A DNA stretch of 64,000 nt from NCBI GenBank assembly GCA_001510575.1, contig LNGK01000005.1, positions 62,001-126,000 on the forward strand, given 5' to 3'. The notes under the pieces are model-generated. The model searched no databases. It was not told the DNA's origin and worked only from the letters and a program-made list of their open reading frames with translations. Positions 44,255-55,440 of this stretch are shown here, piece after piece. The DNA is from Knoxdaviesia capensis. Its lineage: Eukaryota; Ascomycota; Sordariomycetes; Microascales; Gondwanamycetaceae. Within the stretch, counting starts at the first letter, position 1, and each line of letters starts with the position of its first letter. Position numbers and translations under genes: made by a program.

Positions 44255-47226
44255 GGTGATACGTGGCTTTAAGAGAGGTCTGGGAGATATACAAAGAGAT
44301 ATTGCGTTCGAGAATGATATCGGCGATCGCTTTGGAGATTTGCTGGTTGTATAGTTGGCAGAAACTGGGTATAACCAAGATGTCGGGCAAAGATGTTGTG
44401 AGTATGTTGTTTTGATAGGTGATATAAACCAAAAAGAGTCCGACCAAAGCAGACAGGAGTATTCAAAAACGGCGAACCGAGGAAGAGAAGTTATAATCCG
44501 ACCAATACGTCAAGTATCGACGGTGAGAATGATTGCAGACGAAGCGAAACAGCCGTAGTCTGGGCGAGGGTTGACGATGTCTGAGGCGAGAGATCAAGTA
44601 TTTTGACTTGCTTTGAGATGAAGCGTGTAGACGATATAGACAACGGCTCTCGGAGACGTGACTGGAGAAGGAAAGAGATAAATAGGAAAATAAGTGAGGG
44701 ATATGCAGAGACTGTAAACAGTGGCTGCTGTGATATCAAAGCGAGAGGGATTTTCAATGGCAAAGACAGTGTATCAAAAAGAGTGTGACGGAGGCGTTGG
44801 GCCAACAAGAGCAATTAAAAAAAAACGAGATGCTGATAACGATGGAAGGTGAGAATCGCACGAGAGAAAAACTACCAGATCAACGGAATGTTAGAATCCG
44901 GAGAGTTCCACGATGAGATGATACTCTGAAAGGGGGGGAAAGAGGGAGAGAACCGCAGAGTGTGGAGGAGAGAAGAAGAAAAAAAAGAAAAAAAGAAGAG
45001 GAGGTGAGATAAGAGGATGAAAAAGCGAGAGGCAAAGGTTACAAAGGGACGGTTACAGATGCAAGCGGAGAGTGAGCAGCCAAGGAAGGAAGGTACGGGT
45101 ACTTGGCTGGCCATGGAGGCCGGGACAAGGAAGCTACGAGGCGACACACACATTGGAGTGGGAGACGGGGAGTACAGGGCCCTCCTACTTCTACCGCCCA
45201 GTTACATGTACTGTACAAGTACCACCACCTATCTGACGCTGTTGCCGCGGATTTCAACCTCCTGCCTCCAAAACCGCCATTGATAACACTCAACTGGTGC
45301 GAGGAAACGCCTTCTTGGCCGCGCTTGGTGGCCTTGGCTAAGACAAGAGGGAAGGAACGGGGTACAAAAGTTGGCCAACAGTGCTGGAGGAAAGAGAGAC
45401 TTGACAAGACCTTCCTTCCTTACACCTTCAACTTTAGTCCATGGGGCCCAGTGGAGGCAATGAGGCGGAGCCTGTCAAATCCAGGGTCTAGTGCTAGGAG
45501 GTAGCCCAAAAGAAGGTGGGAAGGAGCATCCCGAGCGAATGGAAATAGGGGAAAGAGCACACGGTTCGAGCGGCAGGTTGCTCCTTCTCGTGGTGTTTGT
45601 TCCTTCTCGCCTTATCTGACCACCACAGCGTCAGTTCTTACTCTTCTTGTGAGCACAATCTCGTGATAGAAGCTCGACGAGTACCGACAACCAGGTCAGC
45701 CTGCATCTGCTTTATAAAGTTGCGACCAGAGATTAAGGAACGCCCTAGACAGAAGCCAGGCGACGATCTTAGAAATGGCGGCGGCCTGTGGCGGCGGCCT
45801 CTTGGCCCTATCTCGGTTGTTTCTCTTTTCTCTCACACACTCTCTCTTCAACTCGGCAGCCAGATTTCACTATTGACCGGCCAGTAATAGTTCGACAGGG
45901 GGGCTGATGAGGATTCAGGAGCTTTTTTTCTCTCTTCATCTTCTGCAGAACTTGTGGACCAGCCGGGTTTCTCATTCAATTCAGGGTCAGGGGAAATAAG
46001 GACTTCAAGAGAAAACATTCAGGGGTTGCAGCCAATCACCATCCGTGCACTCCTGCAGGTCCAGTGGCGCTAGTGTTTTGCTCTTTTAGGGGGCTCTCTT
46101 GAGGTTGGTGTGTGGCAAGTATCTCTTTGCTCATTGGAGGTGTCAGAGGTACTTGTGTGCCTCGTTCAGTGTGCTCGGTCTCTATCGTGCATTCGCTCTT
46201 CTTGTGCAGACGCGAGAACTACTGATTGCATACACTACTACTGTGCTCTGTGATGTGTGCGGTGGTCTGGGCGGCTGACACCCGGGCAATAGGCCGGAGA
46301 GAACAACTTGCACTATTGTTCAGATTATCGTTCACAGTCTCAATCAGCAAGTCCTGGCAGGAAAGCCTTCTCGTCACTGATGACCGTAAGACCGCTGTTA
46401 ATGTTGGGACTGGGCCAACAGCCACCTGATATCTTGTTATGTTCCTTCTTTCGCCGGCGTGTGTGATTCCATACATGCCGCCACCTGCGAAACGTGAGGA
46501 AGACAAGGCCGCCACTTGTTTGTGGAGAGAAACTGGCGAGTGAACAACCGAGTGAGGCAACTTGCATCTTCCTTCATGTGTGGGGGATGAACGGCACAGG
46601 GAAATATTTCTGAAACGCGGCCGCCAAGGCCGTGAGTAACGCTGGGACTATTTTATAAGTAGTGCCCGCATAACCGCCAGCACTTATTGAACGCATCTCT
46701 CGGTTGAAGATCTCTTGGATATTGTTCCTTTAATCCTTTTCCGTGAGAGTGCCGGTGTGTGAATCTAGTCGAACCAAGTCGGCAGCGGTACGTACAAGAG
46801 GGGAAAGACGAGTGACCGCTTCTTTCCAGTGATCGCCGACAGTGATAATTCATCGCCATCTTCGAACAGTTAATTGTCATGTGCTGCTACCAAACAGAGG
46901 AACACTTCGCTTCCATCTGAAATATGCGTCCCTCCCTGTGGATCATCTCACCCGCAACCTGGTCAGCTTTTGTGGCCATGTATACCAGGAATCGACAGTC
47001 GGCGATCTGCGAGGATGTGCACACCGCACAATACAAGGGGCGCCGATTATGCGTGATGTCCTTATTCCTATTTTCGTTTCCCGGGGGGCTTTTCCCACCG
47101 GATTACGAAAACTGAGAACGGCCCATCCATTATGAATATATTCCTCGCGTGGGTAGGTGGATGGATGGTGTTGATATTTCTTTCTGAAGCACAAAACAAA
47201 AAAATAGTGCAAAACTCAAAATCTTC
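44255..47226. other. 3-kb intergenic region
   Basis: Promoter side of the Crh gene, with a long polypurine (+) tract at about 44926-45062 that would be a pyrimidine-rich element on the Crh coding strand. Nothing else recognisable before the tRNA. Confidence 0.55.
47198..47204 (-). terminator. RNA polymerase III terminator of the tRNA gene
   Basis: Seven consecutive T on the minus strand, 22 bases after the tRNA 3' end; a weaker T4 lies closer, at about 47215-47218. Confidence 0.7.
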
Positions 47227-47323
47227 CGCCCTAGGTGGGACTCGAACCCACAACCTTTGGATTGCTATTACCCGAATAGTCGACATAAAAGTCCAACGCA
47301 CTAACCAATTGTGCAACCAGGGC
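47227..47323 (-). tRNA. tRNA with anticodon UUU (Lys), intron-containing
   Basis: The 97-nt gene folds into a full cloverleaf: 7-bp acceptor stem GCCCTGG/CTAGGGC with one G-U pair, D stem GCAC/GTGC, anticodon stem TTGGA/TCCAA, T stem GTGGG/CCCAC with loop TTCGAGT, discriminator G. The anticodon loop holds 30 nt: a 7-nt loop plus a 23-nt intron (47263-47285) placed directly after position 37, as in eukaryotic tRNA introns. By that rule the anticodon is TTT (47287-47289, minus), i.e. Lys codon AAA. A T7 run follows. The body (D arm, variable loop, T arm) also resembles intron-bearing Arg(UCU) genes, so the isotype should be confirmed. Confidence 0.85.
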
Positions 47324-47664
47324 TTATTCTTCCGGCGCATTATTGCTCCTTTTATGCCCTCCCCCCCTCTGGCTGAATACTTGCAGATGATGTCATTGGC
47401 GCCTTTTTGCTGTGACTTCGGCTTGACGTCTCCTGGATCAACCTCAACCACGGCTTCATTTCACGGTTTGGTTTTGTTGATTTTTTTTCTGATATATTTC
47501 CCGCGGCTACCCAGCCCCGCTAAGGACCGCCGCCGCCTCGTTTACATCTCACCGAAAACTCGGCGCTTACCCGGCGAGCGCGGCTTGAAAGCGGCGCTCT
47601 TCTCAACACGATGGCCCTTGCTTGACTGGTTGGAGAATGAAGCAGCTGGTGGTGACAGCGCTTG

Positions 47665-47667
<3 letters not shown>

Positions 47668-47695
<28 letters not shown>
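47668..47695. repeat. (CT)n microsatellite
   Basis: About 14 uninterrupted CT units. Confidence 0.9.
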
Positions 47696-47698
<3 letters not shown>

Positions 47699-48579
47699 TG
47701 TTAGTCCCATTGGGCACTAAGATGCAGACAAGAGAATTGCACGGCTTTGTGGGCCTGGGCTGGGATATGGGGTCGCGACACAGACTTGCGGGTGCGTGCG
47801 GGTTTGTGCGTTACACGGGCATCTGCTGGCGGTTGTTGCTCCTGCAGGCAGACACCTACGTTCAGAGGCAGAGTGAGTAGTCCCACCGACCTGCCTGCAC
47901 CTCTCTTCCACAGGTCTCAGACGGAACCCGTGCAGAAACTGGCTTACGCACGTGGGAGTGATGCCGAGCAGCGGAGTGAGAGCCATGTCTTTTCCCTAGT
48001 GGTACGATGATTGGTGAGGCGATGAGCTTTTCGTATCGTGGGCGGTAGACCTTGGGAGACATATCTGCACGTCGATACGCCCCGAGGAGACCGGCCTTCA
48101 CTGAGTTGTGGGGCCATCATATGAATGGCGAGGTCGGTTGTCCTGTGTCACCCTCGGCCGCTACCACGGGTTCACCCGTCCCGAGCATCGTCCCCTCACA
48201 TGCACACACATTTCCCCATACCTAAATCCAGCTGATGTATGGACGCGCGACCCAGCTTCGCACTCTGTCTGTAGATCGTGTGAGGAGTATTTAGAAAGGC
48301 AACACGCCATCAATCATTCTTCTTATCTTCGCCTTTGCGCAGAAAGCCTGACACCAGCTTGAGTGCATCTGGCAGGTTCTACCCCAACTAGCCAGTCAAC
48401 ACCCGCCGTTAACACGACGGACAAGAAGTGACGAAGACCTTAGTAAACATGGCATGAAGCGGAGTTTTGGTGTGTACGGAACCCGTCGTGTTTTCAAAGT
48501 GTCTTTGTTAGCAATGGTAGGGCGCAACCTACTTGGATAGAAAAGGAGAGCAGAAAGAAACGCAGAAAAGGGAGGGAAT

Positions 48580-48957
48580 GGGTAAGGAATGCTGCACATA
48601 TAGAATGGCACGGAACTCCTTAGAGGCCGCCGTGTCTGGCGCCGCCGCCACGGGGATGGCGGCATCCTGCGCGCCCTCCTGATTAACCGGTCGCTTTTCT
48701 TGGGCGTCGGGGCTGGGGACGGTGATCGTTCCGGATTTGGGGTCCATCGGTGCCATCTCCCGCTCGTGCTCGGCTGCCTGGCGAGACGATTTGGCCTCCA
48801 TGTCCGCCCATCTCCGATCCCTTTCCTCCATCTTCTTCTCGTGGGCCGCGGCTGTCGCAGGACTCCTTCTTTCGATCGGTAAATCTAAGGTTCACCTCGG
48901 CCATCTTCTGGTCGTGAAGCTTCGGGAAGGCCGCAGCATCTCTTTTCCTATGCTTCA
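48580..48957 (-). pseudogene. possible frameshifted coding remnant, charged and coiled-coil-like
   Basis: On the minus strand a frame opens at MKHRKRDAAAFPKLHDQKMAEV, then coding character moves to another frame near 48850, where HEKKMEERDRRWADMEAK and QAAEHEREMAPMD continue the same kind of charged helix. No GT-AG intron of plausible size joins the two frames. The second frame carries on through an Ala/Pro-rich stretch to about 48585. This suggests a small gene broken by a frameshift, but it could be chance. The function is unknown. Confidence 0.3.
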
Positions 48958-51451
48958 TTCGTTCGGTTACCGCGAAGAAAGTAATTTTGGCGAAGTGAAT
49001 ATAAACCACAAAACACACAAATATGAAAGAAAAATCGAACTAATACTCAAGAACAACCCTAGATATCAATTAATAGTCTCTTTCATATCATCATGCTAAT
49101 GTCCGTGGATCTGTCTGCATTCACTATGTGTGGACCGTGATCACACTGATACAAACTCCCATCGTTCTTGCTAGAAAGGCTACTCACATTGAGTAGCATG
49201 GCAATCGCGTGCACGCAGGAGGTGTGGACTCGGAAGAGGAAGTGAAAGTTCGTCGGACGACGTAAATGTGATAACCTCGTGAATTGGTATCGCAAGCGGC
49301 GGATCGTTGGTTGACTATGCGGAAGATTGGGCGTGATATTTTATCACCATCTAATCGGATATAATACACATCTGCTACAAGATGATGAAAAGGTCCGGGG
49401 CAAATTAATTTCCCATTTCGTTTCTTCAAAGGCGCCGCTGAAATTTCCAAACTCTTCGTGGGCCGGGGTCGATAGAGTCAACACATTCCGAAGATTATTG
49501 ACCGGCTAGGGGATATTTGGCCTCGAAGATCGGGAAATATGTGAATAAGGCCCAGTAGATCTAGACTTTATCTTGGACCTATGACAAACCGTTAGACATC
49601 TAGACCTACCGAGAGCTGCAATCAGCAGATGAACCTCTCTCGGCTTGTCGGCATCGAAACTTGCAAGAGAAAAGGGAATGATATGGGCGCATTGCGTTCT
49701 CTGGACCCGGTCTGTTCCTGATCGCGTAATGTGACCCCTTATAGGGTCCGCGAATGATCCCCCGTTAGCAGTCTTCAACGTTCTCTCTCCATAAGAAGCG
49801 GTTGGAGCAATGTAGAGGTGAGGTGCAGACAAGAAAGCAGAATGAAGAGGGAACGGAAAAAAAATCTGGGGTGGTAAGTTAAAAGATAATATTTGGTTGC
49901 CAAACTACTCCTTAGGGTTTAAGCGCGTGCACCTAAGCGTGCGGCTAGAGGACTTGAGGACAGTGACCAGATTACCAGAAAACAGGAAGTTGCGGATTCC
50001 TGGAAACTACCGCACAAGCACAAGCGCTTCTTCTAGCAAGAATTAGCAAGAAGGAAATGATATAACCCTAATTCGGCCCTAATAGACACAACGAAGCCTA
50101 TGTGACAGTCGTTCACGGCAATGATAATGATGCTTCTTCTGTCTCCCTTTCATAGCAATCTCGCACCTACAGAGCTACGACAACATAAATATATGTACTG
50201 CCGTGGCAAGGAGCGGTCACTGAATTGGGATACCACTGAATGCTGGTGCTGTATCAGGTACACGTCGATATTACCAACTTGAATACCACCGCGATTCCAG
50301 ATTATGGGCATTCCAGGCCCCCCACTATCTGATTTTCTTTTCGTGTCACACACCGCCCGGCCCATCGTTTGCGTTCCGGCGGTACGGGAAGTGCGTGCTT
50401 TGGACCAACCATCGGGCATCCGAAGGAGGAAGTGAGCCGGTATACTCCGAGATAGCATCTCTCCTGGTTCGGCCCAGATCTTAGGGTGGCTATTCCACTC
50501 TCTACCTCTGCTCCATCAATACCAGCCGCCAATACCCATCTCGGCCACGCACTTCCTCGCTCGTCGACCCCAGTCACATATCCTCAACAGATCACCACTT
50601 GGTCTATCACCTAAAGTCCTCTCGCCTATACAGATCTAGCGTACCACCAAGCACCCAATTCAAGGCCCCAAAAAGGCGCGCGACCAGGGGTACATTCCTA
50701 CCACCGTCGTGCATGCGATCCATTGAAAAATCCCGTGGAGTGACGCCATCCGTCCCCACAAGCACGATTTACAGTCCACAGCAACAAATTCGCTGCAACT
50801 GTTTTTTTTTCTTCAGCTAGTTCTTATCTGCACTTTCCAGCCTCATCTCTCATCTATATCCAACGACAAATGCCCCATCGCACCGTTCTAGGTCTCTTTC
50901 CGTCTCCTTTTTCGCTTTTGATCCACCGCTTCACACGGGTTGCCATATCTCGGTTCGGCACAGTGACGACACCCCAGAGCCTTCGTTCGGCCAAAGCCGT
51001 CACCGTATACCACCCAGGAACCTGCGTATAAGTCACACTCTGTTTCCTGGACTTGACTCACATAAACCCGCGGTATCGGAGGCGTATCCCCGGCCCATCC
51101 TCCCACCCAGGAACCAAAAGAGACAAGAAAAAAAACGTAAAAAGAAGCCTTGAGAATCCCCCCACTGGTGCTCCGGCCGTGCAACTCCGGCTTGGCTGGA
51201 CCACAACCACCCGGCCCAGACGATCTTTTGCTGGAAGAGAGCTTTGAAAATTTTCGGGCCCTGGACGTGTCATTTATGCTTATCACAAGATCCACTCGGT
51301 TGTTAAAAAGAATAGGAACCGAGAGGGAAAACAGAAAACTCTTTGGCTTTCGCCCCGGCACGCTGTATCCGAGTCGCGAGGTGACGTCTAAATCCCGGCT
51401 TATGACACACATGGCCCTGGTGCACTGGGGGCAAAATCCAGGTCCGGACTA

Positions 51452-51459
51452 CATATAAG
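51452..51459 (+). promoter_or_regulatory. TATA box of the DUF1275 gene
   Basis: CATATAAG about 190 bp upstream of the ATG at 51649, at the edge of a GC-rich stretch. Confidence 0.5.
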
Positions 51460-51648
51460 CCGCGAGCCGCCATCTCGGTTTCTAAGATCGTAGCGGCTCT
51501 CGACTTATCTGTTCCCTTTTTCCCATTTCTTTCCTATCTTGGCCAATTCGCTAGTCCTGTCACCACCCAACACCGTCCGTCTTGCCCATCGCAGCAGATA
51601 CTACTGGCCTTATACCACACACACCCCCGGCGCCACTTCTACACCCCG

Positions 51649-52520
51649 ATGTCGGCTTCGTCTCCCCCCGTCCGCCGCCGCGGGCTCGCCAACCTGCGCG
51701 AGGATGTCAGCCCGAACTGGACCGACATCCCCGTCGTCGGCTGCAACTTCATCACCGGCCTGTGCGACAGCACGCTCTTCAACGCCTGCGGCGTGTTCGT
51801 CGGCATGCAGACGGGTAAGTCGATATAACTTCCCACTACTACCCTTTTTAATTTGCTAACACACACAAACACCCAGGCAACACCGTCTTCCTCGCCCTCG
51901 GCGCCGCCCAACTACCCCCCGGCGAGCCCTACCTCTGGGCCAAAGCCTTCGTGTCCATCGGCTTCTTCTGGCTCGGCTGCTTCTTCTTCTCGCACACCCG
52001 CCACATCCGCCCGCGCTCAAAACTCACCCTCTTCCTCTCCTTCCTCCTGCAGTCCGTGCTGATCCTCACCGCGGCGATCATCACGCAAGCCGGCGCCATC
52101 CCGCAGTTCGCCCGCAGTGCCATCCACCCCGGCCCGCACCGCCTCGAGCCCGACCGCTCGCTGATCGTCTTCATCCCGCTGGCGCTGCTGGCGTTCAACT
52201 TCGGCGGCCAGATCGTGTCGTCGCGCCTGCTCGGCATCAACGAGGTGCCGACCAACGTGCTCACCTCCGTGTACTGCGACATCCTGTCCGATCCGCTGCT
52301 GTTCTCGCCCATCACGGCGAACCCGAAGCGCAACCGCCGCGTTGCCGCTGTCGTGCTGCTGATTTCCGGCGGTATTGTGAGTGGTTGGCTGCAGCGCTCG
52401 TCGGGCGGCATGCCGGCCCCGCTGTGGTTCGCTGGTGGCGTTAAGGCTGTGATGGCCTTTGCGTGGTTGTTCTGGAAGCCGAAGGCCGTGCCTGCTGCTC
52501 CGGCGGCGGGCAAGGCGTAG
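51649..52520 (+). CDS. DUF1275 (YoaK-like) membrane protein, 269 aa
   Basis: Exons 51649-51814 and 51877-52520; the 62-nt intron has GTAAGT, a CTAAC branch site and CCAG. The start at 51649 precedes a short basic N-terminus (SSPPVRRRGLANLRED), typical of this family. Seen: the first-helix motif GCNFITGLCDSTLFNACGVFVGMQTGNTVFLALG, split here by the intron after Thr-Gly; about six hydrophobic helices; a positively charged loop HTRHIRPRSK; the NFGGQIVSSRLLGINEVPTNVLTSVYCDI segment; and an Ala/Lys tail. Family: integral membrane proteins found in bacteria and fungi, of unknown biochemical role. No partner gene nearby. Confidence 0.9.
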
Positions 52521-53906
52521 GGTGGGAGCTGTCGTTTTGCAAAACAGATGTTCCCATGTAGATGGCTGTTTTCTTTTGCTTGGTCCGCCGCAGGATCTGG
52601 GATGGATATCTCATCTTTGACGGGTGCTCGGCATTTGGTGTTTTAGGCGTATAGTTAAGCTATATATATCCATGATTCTCGTTTTAATAGACTACTAATA
52701 CAAGCTTTGATTTCTATGTCGTACCGCTCACTTCATCAATTAGCATCCTAGGAGGGCCAGCATAAGCCTCTCGGTCTGCTATGCGGCCTCCAGGTCGATA
52801 TAATCTCGGGCCACGTCCAGGCACACACACACTCACAGATAAGAATTGCCACACAGTCCAGAATTGCCACACAGTCCAGAATTGCCAAGTTTATACTGAC
52901 TTTTACTCCACTTCTACCCACCGGGATTTCTTCCCTCGTCCGCAAATGGCGGCCGATCTGGTTCTCTAAAGATATCTGGTTCGTTCTCCATTTTCTATGC
53001 AAAAAAAAAAAAAAAAGAAGAAGAAGAAGAAAAAGCACAAGTACTGCACACACGAGGAAAGAGAAGAGAAAATTTTCAGGACGTAAATACAAGAATGAAG
53101 AAAGACGACAAACGAGACAGGTCTGGAGAATCTGCCAGAGGCAAGAAATAGCCGCCACCTTCCAAGCGCATATGCACGCATCCACGACCACACCAGATCT
53201 TAGAGACACAAAGGAGAAGAATAAAATACAAGAGAACGCAAGAGAAAAAAAAAGCAAGGACTGGGACCCAACGCCTTTCCTAGCCGTCCAATAGTTGGAT
53301 ATTAATCAAGAGAAGAAAAAGGTAAAGACAACACACAAATAAGTATAAACGAAGAAACGAAGTTGAGAAAGCAATAATATAAAGATCAAGACATTAGAAA
53401 ATGACATGCTGGTATCGGAAGAACGGACTGAAACAGAATTAAAAGGGGAGTAAAGGAAAGTCAAGGAAAAGGGCGAAGGAAAGACGAAAGATAGAATAAA
53501 ACGAATGAGCGGCCAGGGATGAATGGCCTGGCGGGCATGGTGTGTGTGGGTTGAGTTGGAGAATATGCCAGCTATTCGGTGAGCCAGAGAAGATGTCGGG
53601 AACAGCACAGCCAGACTTGTCTGTGTCCGGATCCGTCGATGATTATGTCCTGTTCATGGGACAGAAAGGGCAACCTGGCACCTGAAACGGAGGAGCCGGT
53701 CGGTCGACGCCACAATGTGTGCCTCTTCGAACGGTCGGCCCTCAACGCAAAGATCGCAAGCAACCCCGGGGACGACATAACACAAGCCCTCGAGAGATAG
53801 AGAAAAGAAAAGGTACCCAAAAACAAGAAACATGACGGCAAACGCCATACCCCACCCAGAGCAGCACACACACGCGGCAGCTTTTCTTTTGTACGTCGTC
53901 GTGCTT
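52521..53906. other. convergent 3' flanks
   Basis: 3' UTRs of the DUF1275 gene (+) and rho3 (-). Contains an 18-bp tandem repeat (52843-52886), a 16-A run followed by GAA units (53001-53034) and A/G-rich DNA. No gene. Confidence 0.6.
52843..52886. repeat. 18-bp tandem repeat, 2.4 copies
   Basis: GAATTGCCACACAGTCCA occurs at 52843-52860 and 52861-52878, followed by GAATTGCC, with no mismatches. Confidence 0.9.
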
Positions 53907-55440
53907 TTACATCACAACACACTTGGAGTCCTCGCGATCCTTCCGCACGCTCAGCGCCACGCGCGCGGCCTCCGTAAACGCCTCGTTAACGCCGCGGTTG
54001 CGCATGGCCGAGCACTCCAGGTACCGCAGCGCGCGGATGCGGCGCGCCACCTCGAGCCCTTCCTCGTAGTTGATCATCGGCTTCTTCTCGCGCGGCGCCG
54101 CGCCCGACGTGTCCAGCGCTGCTGCGGCTGCCGCTGCCGCTGCCGCCATGGCCTCGGCATCGTCCTCGGCCTCGCCCTCGCGCAGGTCGCACTTCAGCGC
54201 CACCAGTACCAGCTTGACGTCCGGGCAGTTGTCGGCAATCTCGCCCACCCACTTGCTCTCGACGTTTTCGAGCGAGTCCCGGCTGTCGACGCTGTAGCAG
54301 AGCATGATCAAATCGGTGTCATCTGGGGGAGAGAAAAAAAAGGGGGGGCTATGGGTTAGCTCGCGGGCACCATCCTTGTGCAGTTAAAACAAATGGTGAG
54401 CCGGCGCCTTGTGGCCGCCCTGCATGTGGCTGATCCCTTGCAGGAGACTTTCCAGTAGGGCAGAGTCTCGAAACAGGATGATGACGCTTACCATACGAGA
54501 GACTCCGTAGTCGGTCGAATTCCTCCTGTCCAGCGGTATCCCACAGCGACAGTTCGATGTGAACATTGTCGACGAAGATGTCTGCAAGAAAAGAGCAAGC
54601 ATTGTCAGTATTCAGGTGTCTCTGTTGTCGACAAGCATGTGACCAAGATTGTGCAACGCAAGGGAAGTCTCTCTTCGATGTCGGTGCCTCTGTTCTCTCT
54701 AATCCCGTCATACGATCCCCCTCTTTGGTGGTAACGAGTGTGTGCGGCACAGACGGCGTAATGTCTGCGACAAGGGGACACAGGCTCCCGTTGTCCGCGA
54801 GATGTTATGAAGTCGAGAGAAACTGGACAGAGAGAATCGAAGGACCGAAGGAAGCCGGGAGATTGACGCGCGGATTTCGACGAAGTCGAAGGTCGAGCGA
54901 AGGAAACATACCGTGGACGTAGTTTTCGAAAACGGTCGGTTCGTACACAGTGGGAAAGTACCTAGAAGAAAGGGCCAAAAGGACACAAAGTTAGACACGG
55001 GCTCCCTTCTGGTGATGAAGCACAAGTTGTTTCTCGTTCTTGTATCTCCTCAAGATAACCCCCCCAAAAAAGGTCTCCCCCGCGATATCGGGTCCCCTCT
55101 ATCTCCCCCTTCGTCCCGCAAACACGTATAAGGGTGGGTGATGGCGACTTACCCTCTCGTAAAAACATTCAGGAGAGACGTCTTGCCGCAGGCACCGTCA
55201 CCACTAGAATTGCACGAAATCGAGCAGTCCGAGGTTAGCAAACAGAGAACGAGGCCAAAAGAAATCACATCATGACGCGACGTCTACACTGCTCTCAAGA
55301 TAGCCAAACAGCACACAGGTGGCGGCGTAGTGCGTCGGGAGGCGAGTGTGCGTGGCATGCGGAATCGGCAACGACGAGGAAACTAACAGCAACACCAGCT
55401 TGCGCTGGACGGTTTTCGAGCCTCCACAAAGCGCGGGCAT
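53907..55440 (-). CDS. rho3: Rho3 small GTPase, 219 aa, five exons
   Basis: Exons (minus) 55440-55388, 55203-55153, 54961-54912, 54581-54492 and 54322-53907 (660 nt, all phases consistent). The first donor is GTTAGT; the others are GTAAGT, GTATGT and GTAAGC. Joining the exons restores the family sequence through every junction. Role: Rho3 regulates polarised exocytosis and actin at growing tips. Seen: P-loop GDGACGKTS (19-27), switch I YEPTVFENYVHDIFV, switch II DTAGQEE (66-72), the Rho3-type SLWDTAGQEEFDRLRSLSY block, base-binding LKCDL (124-128) and ECSA (184-187), an N-terminal Cys (C5) and the CAAX box CVVM, whose final Met favours farnesylation. An Ala10 run and Asp/Glu patch (residues about 130-160) occupy the site where yeast Rho3 has an Asn-rich insert. 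Confidence 0.94.

Larger units (their letters stand above)
47324..51648. other. 4.3-kb intergenic region
   Basis: Contains a (CT)n tract at 47668-47695, a possible broken coding remnant at about 48580-48957 (listed separately) and the promoter of the DUF1275 gene. Otherwise I see no supported gene. Confidence 0.5.

Noticed and set aside
42977..44272. 431-codon + frame opposite the Crh gene
   Set aside because: The minus frame has signal peptide, catalytic motif and membrane helix; the + frame is a compositional shadow.
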